NCBI GenBank assembly: GCA_903862855.1
Contig: CAIOZW010000136.1
Location: 1-34,214 of the forward strand
Direction: 5' to 3'
Length of the DNA stretch: 34,214 bases
Source of the DNA: an uncultured Acidobacteriota bacterium
Lineage (GTDB): Bacteria; Acidobacteriota; Blastocatellia; RBC074
This document shows positions 7,824 to 18,176 of the stretch, piece after piece. The notes beneath the pieces were generated by a model, which was not told the origin of the DNA, did not search any database, and saw only the letters and a list, made by a program, of their open reading frames with translations. A program made the translations under genes and the position numbers. Each line of letters begins with the position of its first letter. Position 1 is the first letter of the stretch.

Positions 7824-10436
7824 TCAACCCGGCAACCAGGAATCGGTTGAATCATCTGCAGTTGGTGGCCGATGGAAGGGGATCGTTTCGGCCAATATTC
7901 CGGCATTTTCGAGACCAGGAATAAGTTGACCCGGCAGATCTCCACGCAGATCGGGGGCTGAGAGGACTACTCTGTCCCTGGCTCTTGTCATTGCCACATA
8001 GAGCAGGCGCCGTAATTCGGCTGCCTCACGCTTCTTCTGGGCAGCCGCAAGCCAGGAGTAGAGGACCGGCAGACTGCCGGCCCGCTCGTCATCATCCTCC
8101 GACTCCTGGGATACGTCAGTCTCATCGGTCCCATTGTTCTGCAGGGAGAGGGCAATCCCCACCTGCGGATCGAAGTGGACCGCTGGTCGACTGGGCATCC
8201 GATTGAAGCTGAGGTCGGGCACGATGACCACCGGCCATTCAAGTCCCTTTGCGCTGTGAATGGTGAGCATGGAGACCGACTCTCCAGCCTCGAGCGGAGG
8301 GCGGGGGATGGATACCTGGCAATCGATCAGCCTCTTCAGGCGGCGCCAGAGAGGAAAGATCTCTCCACCGTATGTTCTCTCCCCGTCCCGTACCCAATCC
8401 AGAAAAGCCTGCCAGTCAGCCAGTCTCCGTCGTGCATTGGGAAGGCCGGCGAGCACGGCCGAATATCCCGTCAGCCGATCGGCCAGTCGAAGCAGCATCT
8501 CCGGACTCTCCGTTCCCCGTCGATCGAGCAGGCTCTGCAGAATGGCGGCGGCATGCCTGATCTCCCCAGCGCTCGAGGTTGCGAGGTGGCTCCACCAGCC
8601 AGCCTCTTTGACGCGCTGCTCCGCCTCGATCTGCAACTGCAGGTCGCTGATCGCAAAGAAGGGGCTGCGCAGAATCGCGACCAGCGCGAGATCATCTCCT
8701 GGATTGGCCAGAAAGCGGATCAGCGCGATCTGATCCAGGGCCTCCCTGGTTCTCAGCAGATCACCTCCACCCATATTGGTCGAGGGAATATTTACGGCTG
8801 CAAGAGCCTCCCCAAATATCTCGAGTGGATGCCAGGTTCGCGAGAGGATGGCGATATCAGCAGGAGTAATGGGTCTGGTCAGTCCGGTGAGGCGATCGTG
8901 AACGGCCAGCCGCTCATCGAGCATCTGGCGGATGATCGACGCAATCGCCCCGGCCTCTCTCTGCTGTCGGCTTTGTCTCGTGGATCCCTTGACCGTTTCG
9001 ACGGAGAGAAAGCGAACGTAGGGTGGTCCGGCAGGTGGCACGTCGCGCAGCGCCTCGAGATGCCGGTGCTCATCCGGCTGGACTGTCTCGAAGACTCTGT
9101 TCAGAATGCCGGTCAGCGCCGCGTGGCTGCGAAAGCTGATGGTTAGCTGGTGGTTCGAACCGCCGGAATTGACGATCTTCTCGCTGAATTGACGGAAGAC
9201 GGCCACTTCAGCCCGTCGAAAACCATAGATCGACTGGTTCTCGTCCCCGACAATGGTCAGACTCGCCTCAGCCGTGAGCCGCTCGATGATATCGGCCTGA
9301 ATCTGACTGGTGTCCTGAAATTCGTCGATCAGAAAGGCACGCCAGCGACGACGGTAATAATCACAGACCTTATCTGACTGAACGGCCCGCCGCGCTCCGG
9401 CCTCGACTCCGGCGTAGTCGATCAGCCTCGCCGCCGTACGCGCCTGTCGAAGACTGGCCTGGAGATAATTGAAGGCCTGGTTGAGCAGTGGGATGATCCG
9501 CGCCAGCTCCAGATCCGTCGCAGTGATGGTGAATACCTGCCGGGTTGTTTCAATCTCCCGGGCAATTGCACGAAGGCATTTGAGGGCTGCTTTGACCGTG
9601 TCGAATCCCCCGTCAGGCCAGCCCTTCACACTTCCGCCACGGAGGTTAAAGCTGCCGATCTGCTCAACCAGGTCTGCCCGTCCGGCCAGATCGGTCTTGG
9701 CACCCGAGGTCAGGGTCATTGTCAACTCAAGGACACGACGCCGAAGCTCCTCGATGGTATCACCCTTTCGCCCTGCATGACTCTTGAGCGTACTGATCGA
9801 GTCGGCCCACTCTGCTCCGTTGATCAATCGCTCGAACTCAGACTCGGTGGCCTGCCGTCCGATGGCGGCCCAGAGTTCAACCAGTTTCTCACCATCCTCT
9901 CCGTACTGGAGAGCTGAAGCAAAGGCCTGCTCTGCAGTCACCGGATCGGCGAGCAGTCTGGTCAAGACCGTGCGGAGCAGCGAGAATGGAATTGACTCGT
10001 AGATTTCCGGCAGCACACCATCGAGCGAGTGTCGGTCGAGAGCCGCGTTGATGAGGTCCGGGCTGATCAGCTTGTCGCTGCTCTCGTTGAGTATCTCAAA
10101 TGACGCCGGCACACCCGATTCACGCGGATGATCACGGCAGATTCGTGCACAGAGTGAATCGATCGTCGTGATCGGGGCTGCTTCGATCCCGGCCAGAAGA
10201 TCATCCCGGTCAGGCAATCGCTGCGCAACGATCTGTCTGACTCGTGACCGCAACTCGGCCGCGGCACGTCGGGTAAAGGTTATCGCGACCACTTCGAGAG
10301 GTGACAAGCCCTCCTCGACAAGATGAAAGAGATACCGTTCGGCAAGCAGATGTGTCTTGCCGGTTCCGGCTCCAGCCGTCACGGCAATGCTGGAACGGGC
10401 AGTGATCGCCGCCCTCTGATCGACAGTCAGGCTCAT
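7824..10436 (-). CDS. addA: UvrD/AddA-like superfamily 1 helicase lacking the C-terminal nuclease
   Basis: ATP-dependent 3'-5' DNA translocase of the RecB/AddA branch. Motifs in order: Walker A TAGAGTGKTHLLAERYL (K27), Walker B FLIDEFQDTSQ (D371, E372), motif III GDENQSIYGFRRAEV, motif IV-like LTISFRSHAAL, motif V MLTIHSAKGLEWPVVIVPDL and motif VI LYVAMTRARDRVVLS (R818). The chain stops about 50 residues after motif VI, at residue 870. Typical AddA subunits are around 1,200 residues and end in a PD-(D/E)XK nuclease, which is absent here. The sequence simply reaches a stop codon, and no nuclease remnant appears in the 130 bp that follow. The start ATG overlaps the stop of the AddB-like gene by 4 bp (ATGA), so the two are translationally coupled and probably form one complex for double-strand-break processing. 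Confidence 0.92.
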   Translation of the reverse strand: MSLTVDQRAAITARSSIAVTAGAGTGKTHLLAERYLFHLVEEGLSPLEVVAITFTRRAAAELRSRVRQIVAQRLPDRDDLLAGIEAAPITTIDSLCARICRDHPRESGVPASFEILNESSDKLISPDLINAALDRHSLDGVLPEIYESIPFSLLRTVLTRLLADPVTAEQAFASALQYGEDGEKLVELWAAIGRQATESEFERLINGAEWADSISTLKSHAGRKGDTIEELRRRVLELTMTLTSGAKTDLAGRADLVEQIGSFNLRGGSVKGWPDGGFDTVKAALKCLRAIAREIETTRQVFTITATDLELARIIPLLNQAFNYLQASLRQARTAARLIDYAGVEAGARRAVQSDKVCDYYRRRWRAFLIDEFQDTSQIQADIIERLTAEASLTIVGDENQSIYGFRRAEVAVFRQFSEKIVNSGGSNHQLTISFRSHAALTGILNRVFETVQPDEHRHLEALRDVPPAGPPYVRFLSVETVKGSTRQSRQQREAGAIASIIRQMLDERLAVHDRLTGLTRPITPADIAILSRTWHPLEIFGEALAAVNIPSTNMGGGDLLRTREALDQIALIRFLANPGDDLALVAILRSPFFAISDLQLQIEAEQRVKEAGWWSHLATSSAGEIRHAAAILQSLLDRRGTESPEMLLRLADRLTGYSAVLAGLPNARRRLADWQAFLDWVRDGERTYGGEIFPLWRRLKRLIDCQVSIPRPPLEAGESVSMLTIHSAKGLEWPVVIVPDLSFNRMPSRPAVHFDPQVGIALSLQNNGTDETDVSQESEDDDERAGSLPVLYSWLAAAQKKREAAELRRLLYVAMTRARDRVVLSAPDLRGDLPGQLIPGLENAGILAETIPFHRPPTADDSTDSWLPG

Positions 10437-13153
10437 TCCTTCTCCTCCTCTTCGTGCACAGAATCGAAACCGGTCTTTCTTCCCAGTCGCTGTCCGCGCC
10501 GACAGACCATTTCCAATTCGCAGTATTCACAGGCCTGGCCCGCCACATCTGGGGCGACTGCAAAGTCACCCTCTGCCAGTTTCTGCCTGACCGACCCGAC
10601 AAAACCATCCAGTCTCTCGCTCTGATCCGTCTGTCGCCGGACCAGATTCTTCCGTGTCGAGAGTGAATAGTAGCGGCCGGTGACCCTCTGTCCAGGGAAG
10701 AGCTGCTGGCCGGCCGCTTCAATGTAGATTGGCAGTTGCAGGTCGAGCTTCAGCCTTCCCGATCCATCATTGGCGCCCCGGGGAAAGTAGCGGCCAGACT
10801 TGTAGTCGATCATTTCGATCCCTTGCGGAGTCCGGTCGAGACGGTCGATCCATCCCGTGACCCGGAGTCCACGCCAGAGTGCGTCGAACCGCACTTCATT
10901 ACCAATGACCGTCGCCTCCTTTGCCAGGAAGTGCTCACTCCTGATGGCCTCCTGCAGCCGGTTGAGTATCTGATTTCGCTGGGCCGGCCAGGCCGGGAAC
11001 TTGCAGAGCGGATTGTCGGGATCATCAGCCGCCGCATCGAGGGACTCTGCGAGTCTGCTCAGCGCCCACTCGCGCACCTCACCCGGAGAGGTTTCATCAG
11101 GAAGCCCCTCCAGTGCCAGCTCGAGGGTGCGGTGGAGAAGTTGCCCGTACTGCCGCGCGGTCAACTCGGCCGGTTGTTCACCATCATCCTCAATACCCAG
11201 AATGTAACGGCTGAACCACTGGAATCGACACTGTCCGAAGCTGGTCAGCTGCGAAGCGCTCCAGACCCGGGCACTGGCGTCCAACCCCCTTCCGGTAATT
11301 CCATCGTATTCGTCCTGAAACGCAGCGAGTTCGCGCCATCGCTCGATCGAGAGGGCCCGGCGAATATGACCACTCAGTTGATCGTCAGGTCGTGTTCGTT
11401 CCGGGTCAGCCCGCCGCCTCTCCTCGAGGCTTATCGTCGCAGCGTCACTGCCGGAGTGCAGCTCGATTCGCTCGAAGTTGTGATTGGCGATCTTACTGAA
11501 GAGTGCGGTGGGGATGGTCACCTCGTGATCCTTCATCCGCGGCATACTGAAGGTGAGCGAACCGGTCGCCGCCGCCAGAGCGCTGAGAATGGTCAGCTGC
11601 TCGTCGCGAACCAGACTGTCCGCCGTCTCGATCGGATAACCGGCGGAGAAGAGCCTTCGTCGCTCGTAGAGATCGAGGATCTCACCATCGGAGATCGGTC
11701 GGGGCAGACTTCCCTCGACCATGCCGACGACGAAGATATGCTGGTACTCCGATCCGGCAATCATCTCTGGCTCGAGCAGCTCGAGGCCGGGTGTGGTCTC
11801 CGGTGGCGCCACCCGCACTGTTGCAAGAAGTTCGACGACTTCACTCGCAAAGAGCCTGCCAGCGATCGACTCTTCGCCACTCAACCAGACCTGATCGTCG
11901 AGTGCCAGTCGCACCCGTTCACTCAACGCAAGGCCGGTTGAATCGAGCCGGGGCCTGATCTGGTCCACTGCCGCGACCAAGATGGCGACCCAGTCTCGTC
12001 GGGCCATCTCGACCGGTTCATCCGCATCACCAAGCCATGTGGGCCACGGGGTGCCGGGCGCAGCGAGACAGTTGCGCCAGGAGGCAAGGTTGTCCGGACG
12101 GTGCGCGAAGACTATGTTCAACCGCTCTTTTGGCAATCCTCCGCTCAGGGTATGGTTGAGAAATGCCAGTGCTGGCTCATAGCTGAACCCGGACCCGATC
12201 ATCTCCACCATCAGTCTCACCCAGGATCTGAAACGGGAGCTCCCCGGTGGTTCCTCCTCCGGCAGCGAGACAGCTATCCCATACTCCCGGCCAATGGCCT
12301 GAAGCGCCGGGCCGTATGTCGCCATATCGGTTGTCAGAATGGCCATCTCCCCGAGCCCTACTCCGCTGGCCGCCAGCCTGCCGATCCTTCGCAGAGTTTC
12401 ACGCACCTCCGTATCGACGGTCGAGGCAGTGAATGCGGTGACTCCATCACCGGCCGCACCACCAGCCACAATCCGGCAGGCCCGTTCCCAACCGGAGACT
12501 ACCGGTGATTTGTCGCAAGCCTGGACGATCTCCCAGCCAAGCCGGGAGAGTTGGTCGATTGCCTTCCGGGTCGACTCAAGGATCGGCTCGGACCCACCGG
12601 GCAGGATGATCTCGCTGCCATCACCTGCCAGCCGGTCGAGCAGTCCAATCTCATCTCTCCGGAGTCGGAAGAACCCCCTCACCACGAGCGTTGACCTTGC
12701 CTGACCGTTAGCCTCTGCGACCGCCGCTGCTCGCCAGAAGAGTTCCCCCGAATCGACCAGTGAACCCGCCCGCAGCCGTTCTCTGTAAATTCCGGTAACC
12801 TGCGCGAGCATCCTGATCCGCTCCTCCGGATCATCAGTGAGCTCTTCTGGCCCAATCCCAGTCCGCAGCAGCGTCTCGACGCTCTTGCTCAACTGAAGGA
12901 CCAACTCGCCTGCCTCGTCTGGCGTCAGCTCCGGGCAGACCGACTGAACGCCATCCCGCAGGAGACGCTTTCTGGTCAACCTTGAGGCGATCTCCTCTCC
13001 TGCCTCCCGCAACTGGATGATCGCCAGATCTTCGAGGGTCACCGCTCTCCCTTCGAGACCGCTGGCAGCTCTGCGGTGCGGAACGACGAGGATCTCTCCA
13101 GAGCGGCTTGCTCTCTCCCTCCGGATCTGGTGCGTGAAGACTCTTCGGCTCAT
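10433..13153 (-). CDS. addB: AddB-like subunit with Fe-S PD-(D/E)XK nuclease
   Basis: The N-terminal two thirds form a degenerate helicase-like region beginning EILVVPHRRAASGLEG, with no Walker A GxxxxGK[ST] and therefore probably no ATPase. The C-terminal third is a RecB-family nuclease: GWIDRLDRTPQGIEMIDYKSG contains D783 and K785 of the PD-(D/E)XK site, followed by LDLQLPIYIEAA. An iron-sulfur cluster is indicated by C642 (SFGQCRFQW) plus C875, C878 and C884 (CEYCELEMVC), as in AddB. I start at ATG 13153, with GGGGAG 12 bases upstream; an in-frame TTG at 13201 has no ribosome-binding site. The protein is 906 residues long. Paired with the nuclease-less AddA-like gene, it would supply the only nuclease of the complex. 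Divergent from the ADP-ribosylglycohydrolase gene. Confidence 0.88.
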   Translation of the reverse strand: MSRRVFTHQIRRERASRSGEILVVPHRRAASGLEGRAVTLEDLAIIQLREAGEEIASRLTRKRLLRDGVQSVCPELTPDEAGELVLQLSKSVETLLRTGIGPEELTDDPEERIRMLAQVTGIYRERLRAGSLVDSGELFWRAAAVAEANGQARSTLVVRGFFRLRRDEIGLLDRLAGDGSEIILPGGSEPILESTRKAIDQLSRLGWEIVQACDKSPVVSGWERACRIVAGGAAGDGVTAFTASTVDTEVRETLRRIGRLAASGVGLGEMAILTTDMATYGPALQAIGREYGIAVSLPEEEPPGSSRFRSWVRLMVEMIGSGFSYEPALAFLNHTLSGGLPKERLNIVFAHRPDNLASWRNCLAAPGTPWPTWLGDADEPVEMARRDWVAILVAAVDQIRPRLDSTGLALSERVRLALDDQVWLSGEESIAGRLFASEVVELLATVRVAPPETTPGLELLEPEMIAGSEYQHIFVVGMVEGSLPRPISDGEILDLYERRRLFSAGYPIETADSLVRDEQLTILSALAAATGSLTFSMPRMKDHEVTIPTALFSKIANHNFERIELHSGSDAATISLEERRRADPERTRPDDQLSGHIRRALSIERWRELAAFQDEYDGITGRGLDASARVWSASQLTSFGQCRFQWFSRYILGIEDDGEQPAELTARQYGQLLHRTLELALEGLPDETSPGEVREWALSRLAESLDAAADDPDNPLCKFPAWPAQRNQILNRLQEAIRSEHFLAKEATVIGNEVRFDALWRGLRVTGWIDRLDRTPQGIEMIDYKSGRYFPRGANDGSGRLKLDLQLPIYIEAAGQQLFPGQRVTGRYYSLSTRKNLVRRQTDQSERLDGFVGSVRQKLAEGDFAVAPDVAGQACEYCELEMVCRRGQRLGRKTGFDSVHEEEEKE

Positions 13154-13236
13154 ATCTATATTTGACTCCCCATCCGCTTCCTCTTTCGGGCCCACCGGCA
13201 AGGTCTGATTGCTTGACCATCAAAGGGCCAGAACAC

Positions 13237-13265
13237 TTGTCAGCTTCTCACAGTTGACATACATT
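13237..13265 (+). promoter_or_regulatory. Candidate sigma70-type promoter for the ADP-ribosylglycohydrolase gene
   Basis: TTGTCA at 13237-13242 and TACATT at 13260-13265 are separated by exactly 17 bases. Transcription would begin near 13272, almost at the ATG at 13276, so the mRNA would be leaderless. That fits the absence of a Shine-Dalgarno sequence. It lies in the 122-bp divergent region shared with addB. Confidence 0.4.
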
Positions 13266-13275
13266 TCTAGTGTAC

Positions 13276-14355
13276 ATGGATAACAAAAACGGCCTTCCCT
13301 ACTCGAAATTTGCCGGTTGCCTGCTAGGCGGTGCGGTCGGTGACGCACTTGGCGCTCCGGTCGAATTCAAGTCGACCGGAGCCATCCGTGACATCTACGG
13401 TCAGGATGGGATCACCGATTATGATCTCTCCTATGGTCGCCGCGGGGCGATCACCGACGATACCCAGATGACCCTCTTCACCGCCGAAGGTCTGCTCCGC
13501 GCCGAGACCCGCCGCCATCTCCACGGAGTGACCGATCAGGTCACGGCGATCCATCGGGCCTACCTGCGCTGGCTTCATACTCAGGATCATCGCTCGAAAT
13601 CGCCGCTCTTTGAGCCGACCCTCTTCGATGGCTGGCTGATCGGTATCAAGGATCTCTACAGTTGTCGCGCCCCGGGCCTGACCTGTCTCTCCGCTCTCTC
13701 GTCGCGGGAGATGGGGACGACCTCCACCCCGCTCAATAACAGCAAGGGCTGCGGTGGCGTGATGCGCGTTGCCCCAATCGGGCTGTTCGCCACTTCCCCT
13801 CACGAAGCTTTTCGGCTCGGTGTTGATGCTGCCGCCATTACCCACAGCCACCCAAGCGGCTACTACTCCTCCGGCTGTTTCGCCGCCATCATCCGGCTTC
13901 TGCTCGACGGTCGTTCACTCGAAGAGGCGATCGAGATGTCCCTTGCCCTGCTTGAGACCTCGCAGAATCTCGACTACACCGAGACCTCCCGCGCCATCCG
14001 CAAGGCACTTGAGTTCTGGCGGGACAAGACTCTCAGCCCGGGACCGGAGGTCCTCGAATGGCTTGGCGGTGGCTGGGTCGGTGAGGAGGCCCTGGCCATC
14101 TCTCTCTACGCGGCTCTCTCCGCCCAGGACGATTTTGCCCGTGGGGTCATTCTCTCCATCAACCACTCCGGTGACAGTGACAGCACCGGATCAATTACCG
14201 GCAATATCCTCGGCCTCATGCTTGGACTGGAGGCTATTCCCGTGCACTGGCTCGACCATCTGGAACTGCGCCAGATCATTCAAACCCTTGCTCTCGACCT
14301 TGCCCATCCCGATCCTGCCTCACCCGAATGGCAGACCAGATATCCTGCCGATTGA
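13276..14355 (+). CDS. ADP-ribosylglycohydrolase (DraG/ARH family)
   Basis: Hydrolyses ADP-ribose from modified macromolecules using a di-metal site. The family metal-binding and substrate motifs are complete: [14 protein letters not shown] near the N-terminus, [46 protein letters not shown], and the C-terminal [18 protein letters not shown] holding the distal Asp residues. The length of 359 residues is normal. I take ATG 13276; a GTG two codons earlier (13270) is possible. There is no signal peptide, so it is a cytoplasmic enzyme. It is divergent from the AddAB-like genes and monocistronic, with 270 bp before the next gene. Candidate substrates are ADP-ribosylated protein, DNA or RNA; the neighbourhood hints at DNA repair but does not prove it. 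No partner ADP-ribosyltransferase is in the window. Confidence 0.93.
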   Translation: MDNKNGLPYSKFAGCLLGGAVGDALGAPVEFKSTGAIRDIYGQDGITDYDLSYGRRGAITDDTQMTLFTAEGLLRAETRRHLHGVTDQVTAIHRAYLRWLHTQDHRSKSPLFEPTLFDGWLIGIKDLYSCRAPGLTCLSALSSREMGTTSTPLNNSKGCGGVMRVAPIGLFATSPHEAFRLGVDAAAITHSHPSGYYSSGCFAAIIRLLLDGRSLEEAIEMSLALLETSQNLDYTETSRAIRKALEFWRDKTLSPGPEVLEWLGGGWVGEEALAISLYAALSAQDDFARGVILSINHSGDSDSTGSITGNILGLMLGLEAIPVHWLDHLELRQIIQTLALDLAHPDPASPEWQTRYPAD

Positions 14356-14615
14356 TCGTTGCCAGGCTCTCTACCCGATTCAATTTTTATGCAAAAATCC
14401 CACACAGCCAAAAATTGATTTCGATCCGGCGGTCGATTCGTGTATCTTAATTCAAAATTAACATGAGCATAAGCTGGTTTGAATGCACACCGGATAGAGT
14501 TGATGATAGGTTCGCTGAAATACCATAAGACATCGAGTCGGATGTGTAGAATCAGTTTGAGTGGGTTCAATGCGATCCAGAGAGTAAGTTCGACCAACAA
14601 GATTTTGATAGGTCC

Positions 14616-14621
14616 AGGAGG
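14616..14621 (+). promoter_or_regulatory. Strong ribosome-binding site fixing the receptor start
   Basis: A perfect AGGAGG lies four bases before ATG 14626. It selects this codon over the upstream in-frame start at 14479, which would place a charged 49-residue extension in front of an otherwise clean signal peptide. Confidence 0.85.
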
Positions 14622-14625
14622 TTCA

Positions 14626-17600
14626 ATGAAAGCACCTGCAAGCAGACTGATCGGTCTATTCCGGCAGTCGACGCTAATTTTTGCCATCGCCCTGATGGCG
14701 ACGTCACTCGTTCTCGGTCAGTTTGATACGGCGACCGTTCTTGGGACGGTAACGGATGGCAGTGGCGCGGCGGTACCACGCGCGACCGTTACGCTGCGAA
14801 ATGTGGCGACGGGAGTCTCGGTTACGGCGACTTCGGATGAGAGTGGCAACTACCAGTTCTCCAATGTCCGGATCGGTTCATACACCGTTGCGGCGGAGGC
14901 GACCGGTTTCACGAAGGCGATCACCGAGAGCATCCAGGTGACGGTCAACGCCCGACAGCGCATCGATCTGGCACTCAAGCCCGGTGCAGTGACTGAGACG
15001 GTGACGATCTCTGCCGACAATATCCAGGTACTCGAGACCGAGAGCAGCGATCGTGGTCAGGTCATCAACCGGCAGCAGATCGTCAATCTGCCGCTCAATG
15101 GCCGAGCCTATGCCGATCTGGCGCTACTCTCACCTGGAGTGCGCAAGTCAGTTCTCAACAACCAGGGTTCGGGTGGTCGCGACGCCTCATTCAACGTCAA
15201 TGGACTTCGCAGCTCACTCAACAATTTTGTCCTCGACGGCATCGACAACAATTCATACGGGACGAGCAACCAGGGTTTCTCGAACCAGGTAATTCAGGCC
15301 TCTCCCGATGCGGTGCAGGAGTTTCGAGTTCAGACCAACAACTTCAGTGCCGAGTTTGGACGTGCCGGTGGAGCAGTGATCAATGCCTCGCTCCGCAGTG
15401 GCACCAATGAGTTTCACGGATCGGCCTACAACTATCTCCGCAACACGGCGCTCAATGCGACCGGTTTCTTCAAGCCGACTCGCGGGGTCAAGCCGGTCCT
15501 TCAGCAGAACCAGTTCGGAGCGACGATTGGCGGACCAATTGTGAAGGACAAGACCTTCTTCTTCTTCAATTATGAGGGATTCCGTCGCATCACCCGTTCG
15601 CTCAGCTTCGCGACGGTACCGACGGCAGCGCAGCGTGAGGGACGGTTGGGCGTTCCCGTTCGTAATCCGATCACCGGGACGGTCTACGCTGATGGCAACA
15701 TTCCCGCCTCGGACATCACTCCCTTCGCCCGCTCGGTCATGGCGGCGCTCGTCGCCCCGACAACCAGTGCGACGGCGACCGGCTTTGTCTCCAACAACTT
15801 CGAGGATCTCCCGCGCAGCCAGTTCTACAACGACAAGGGTGACCTGAAGATCGATCATACCTTCAACAAGAAGACGACCATCTTCGCGAGGTTGAGCCAG
15901 CGGAAGATGAACAACTACGAGGCGCCGACGATTCCCGGCCCGGTCTTCAGCCAGGCCAACGCCTTCGTGCGAGTACTCAATCAGCAGCTGGCGACCGGCG
16001 TCACCCATACCATCAGCGGAAACTCGGTGCTCGAGTTCCGCCTGGGAGTTTCTCGAACCAAGGCCGGGAAGACTCCGACCGGGGTTGGTGATCCGAACTT
16101 CCGGCTTCCTGGGCTGCCCACCGATCCGCGCTTTGCCGGAGGGCTCAATACCCAGAACATCGGCGGTTACACGGGTCTCGGACGTCAGAGCAGCAATCCC
16201 CAGTTCCAGGATCCGATTGTCTATAACCCACGACTCAACTACACGACGATCCTCAAGGGCCACAGTCTGAAGATGGGCTACGAGTATCAGCTCGTCAATA
16301 CCCAGATCGATGACTTCAATCCGAAGTATGGTCAGGATGGCTACTCGGGTCAGTTCAGCCGTCCAAGTGGGGCGACCAGCAATAACATCTACAATCTGGC
16401 CGATTTCCTCTTCGGAGCGCGCAGCACCTATTCGCTCAACAACAACGTCATCGTCAACTACCGGCAGCGCATGCATTTTGCCTACCTTCAGGACGACTTC
16501 AAGGTCAATCAGAAGCTGACCTTCAATCTCGGAATGCGCTATGAGTTCGCCACTCCGCAGTATGAGAAGGACAACCTGCTCGCGAACTTCGATCCGGTTG
16601 CCCTGACCCTGATTCGGGCAAAGGACGGTTCACTCTACAATAAGGCGCTGGTCGATCCTGACTTCAACAACTGGTCGCCACGCCTTGGTTTTGCCTGGCA
16701 GGCAATGGAGAAGACGGTTCTCCGTGGCGGTTATGGCCTCAGCTACATCCACTTCAACCGTCTCGGGGGAGAGAACCTGCTCGCCTTCAACGGGCCGAAC
16801 ATCGTTGGAAGCGAGATTACCCAGCAGCCGTCGCAGGGGTTCTGTACGGGAGAGAACTTCCTCAACTGTTTCCGGTTGACAGCGCAGGGCTATCCGGCCG
16901 GGTTTGTTGCATCGGATCGGTTCAATCCGCTCACGGCGCGGGTCAATTTCTCGCCGCGAGACACGCGGACGGCCTATGTGCAGAGCTGGCACCTCACCCT
17001 GCAGCGTGAGCTGCCGTGGCGGCTGCTGCTCGATGTCGCCTATGTCGGAAACCGCAGTCTGAAGCTGATTGCGCTTGCCGATTACAACCAGGCGCGTCCC
17101 AACAACTCGACCGATCCGGCGGCAGGCACCCCGCTCCAGAACCGACGGCCATTCACCAACTACTCCTTCATCCAGGCCTCATTCAATGGTGGATGGGCGA
17201 CCTACAATGCACTGCAGGTCAAGGTCGAGCGTCGTTTCACCAACGGGCTCTACCTGCTCAATTCATTCACCTGGTCGAAGGCGATGGACAATGTCGCTGG
17301 ACACCTCGAGGCCAGCTTTGGCGACAACTCGCGGGGTAATATCCGCAATCTGGCCAACGATAAGGGGCGTTCAAACTACGATCAGCCGCTCAATAACACG
17401 ACGAGCCTCGTCTATGATCTGCCATTCGGCAAAGGAGGGCGGTTCCTCTCCGGTGCCAATGGCGTGGTTGACGGGGTGATTGGCGGATGGCGACTGACCT
17501 TGATCAATACGGTCACGAGCGGCCTGCCGGCCAATCTGACCTACAGTCCGGCGGCGCAGTTCGTGGTCGGTTCCTCGCTCACCTATCGCCCGAACCAGAT

Positions 17601-17979
17601 TCAGCCAAATCTCTATGCGACGAGTGGGGGCAAGGCCGATCCGAACAACTATCTGAACATCAGTGCGGTGGTTGTCCCGACTGATCGCAGTCTGCCGTTC
17701 GGTACGGCCGGGCGCAACACTGTGCGTGGACCGAGTTTCAGTCAGGCCGATCTGGGACTTCACAAGTCGTTCCGCCTCTTCAACGAGACGACCCGGCTCG
17801 AGTTCCGGATGGAGGCCTTCAACCTCTTCAACAAGACCAACTTCCAGGTGCCGGACACCAATGCCAACAATATCCGGCGCGACTCGACGGGGGCGGCGAT
17901 TGCCGGTGGTTCATATGGAACGATCCGCAGCGCCTATCCGGCACGTGAGATTCAGTTTGCCTTGAAGCTGCTCTTTTAG
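14626..17979 (+). CDS. Oar-like TonB-dependent outer-membrane receptor with carboxypeptidase-regulatory domain
   Basis: Large outer-membrane protein of 1,117 residues. The signal peptide spans about residues 1-31 (hydrophobic core [15 protein letters not shown]). It is followed by a CarboxypepD_reg-like beta sandwich (about 33-115: [20 protein letters not shown]) and a plug region (about 140-250) with the Acidobacteria-type sequence [20 protein letters not shown] and the stretch [21 protein letters not shown] long barrel follows ([15 protein letters not shown], then [20 protein letters not shown]), ending in the terminal aromatic LKLLF expected of an outer-membrane barrel. Such receptors import or bind large substrates, commonly glycans, in Acidobacteriota. 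The gene has its own terminator, so it is a separate transcript from the sugar-acid genes after it, although a functional link to that degradation locus is plausible. Substrate unknown. Confidence 0.94.
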   Translation: MKAPASRLIGLFRQSTLIFAIALMATSLVLGQFDTATVLGTVTDGSGAAVPRATVTLRNVATGVSVTATSDESGNYQFSNVRIGSYTVAAEATGFTKAITESIQVTVNARQRIDLALKPGAVTETVTISADNIQVLETESSDRGQVINRQQIVNLPLNGRAYADLALLSPGVRKSVLNNQGSGGRDASFNVNGLRSSLNNFVLDGIDNNSYGTSNQGFSNQVIQASPDAVQEFRVQTNNFSAEFGRAGGAVINASLRSGTNEFHGSAYNYLRNTALNATGFFKPTRGVKPVLQQNQFGATIGGPIVKDKTFFFFNYEGFRRITRSLSFATVPTAAQREGRLGVPVRNPITGTVYADGNIPASDITPFARSVMAALVAPTTSATATGFVSNNFEDLPRSQFYNDKGDLKIDHTFNKKTTIFARLSQRKMNNYEAPTIPGPVFSQANAFVRVLNQQLATGVTHTISGNSVLEFRLGVSRTKAGKTPTGVGDPNFRLPGLPTDPRFAGGLNTQNIGGYTGLGRQSSNPQFQDPIVYNPRLNYTTILKGHSLKMGYEYQLVNTQIDDFNPKYGQDGYSGQFSRPSGATSNNIYNLADFLFGARSTYSLNNNVIVNYRQRMHFAYLQDDFKVNQKLTFNLGMRYEFATPQYEKDNLLANFDPVALTLIRAKDGSLYNKALVDPDFNNWSPRLGFAWQAMEKTVLRGGYGLSYIHFNRLGGENLLAFNGPNIVGSEITQQPSQGFCTGENFLNCFRLTAQGYPAGFVASDRFNPLTARVNFSPRDTRTAYVQSWHLTLQRELPWRLLLDVAYVGNRSLKLIALADYNQARPNNSTDPAAGTPLQNRRPFTNYSFIQASFNGGWATYNALQVKVERRFTNGLYLLNSFTWSKAMDNVAGHLEASFGDNSRGNIRNLANDKGRSNYDQPLNNTTSLVYDLPFGKGGRFLSGANGVVDGVIGGWRLTLINTVTSGLPANLTYSPAAQFVVGSSLTYRPNQIQPNLYATSGGKADPNNYLNISAVVVPTDRSLPFGTAGRNTVRGPSFSQADLGLHKSFRLFNETTRLEFRMEAFNLFNKTNFQVPDTNANNIRRDSTGAAIAGGSYGTIRSAYPAREIQFALKLLF

Positions 17980-18021
17980 GCATCTCGAGACAGGCCCGAG
18001 AGGGCAGGACTGAAAGTTATG

Positions 18022-18056
18022 ACGGGGGATCGTTTCGGCGGTTCCCCGTTTTCTTA
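18022..18056 (+). terminator. Intrinsic terminator after the Oar-like gene
   Basis: A stem formed by ACGGGG (18022-18027, with a bulged G) and CCCCGT (18044-18049) closes over a loop of about 15 bases and runs into TTTTCTTAT. It lies 43 bp past the receptor stop codon. Confidence 0.8.
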
Positions 18057-18166
18057 TCTGGCGATTGGCGTTAAACTGCCGTTTCGATAACCCATACAGT
18101 GGCGGGCAGAAACTTTGACGGGCTGAGAGGTCGGCGCACCCGTCCGATGGATCAAGGGTGGAAGTC

Positions 18167-18171
18167 AGGAG
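18167..18171 (+). promoter_or_regulatory. Ribosome-binding site selecting a GTG start
   Basis: AGGAG sits five bases before GTG 18177. The next ATG (18192) has only a weak purine run, and the first ATG of the frame (18099) would add 26 residues outside the aldolase family length. The GTG is therefore the best start. Confidence 0.65.
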
Positions 18172-18176
18172 TATCG

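Noticed and set aside
8175-9146. 323-codon plus-strand frame opposite the AddA-like gene
   Set aside because: It overlaps the helicase gene antisense and shows no recognisable protein features.
10736-11941. 401-codon plus-strand frame opposite the AddB-like gene
   Set aside because: Shadow of a real gene with nuclease and Fe-S motifs; the antisense product has no domain signature or ribosome-binding site.
15253-16476. 407-codon open frame on the minus strand inside the Oar-like gene
   Set aside because: It is antisense to a clear receptor gene, its composition follows from the GC-rich third positions of the real frame, and it has no recognisable motif.
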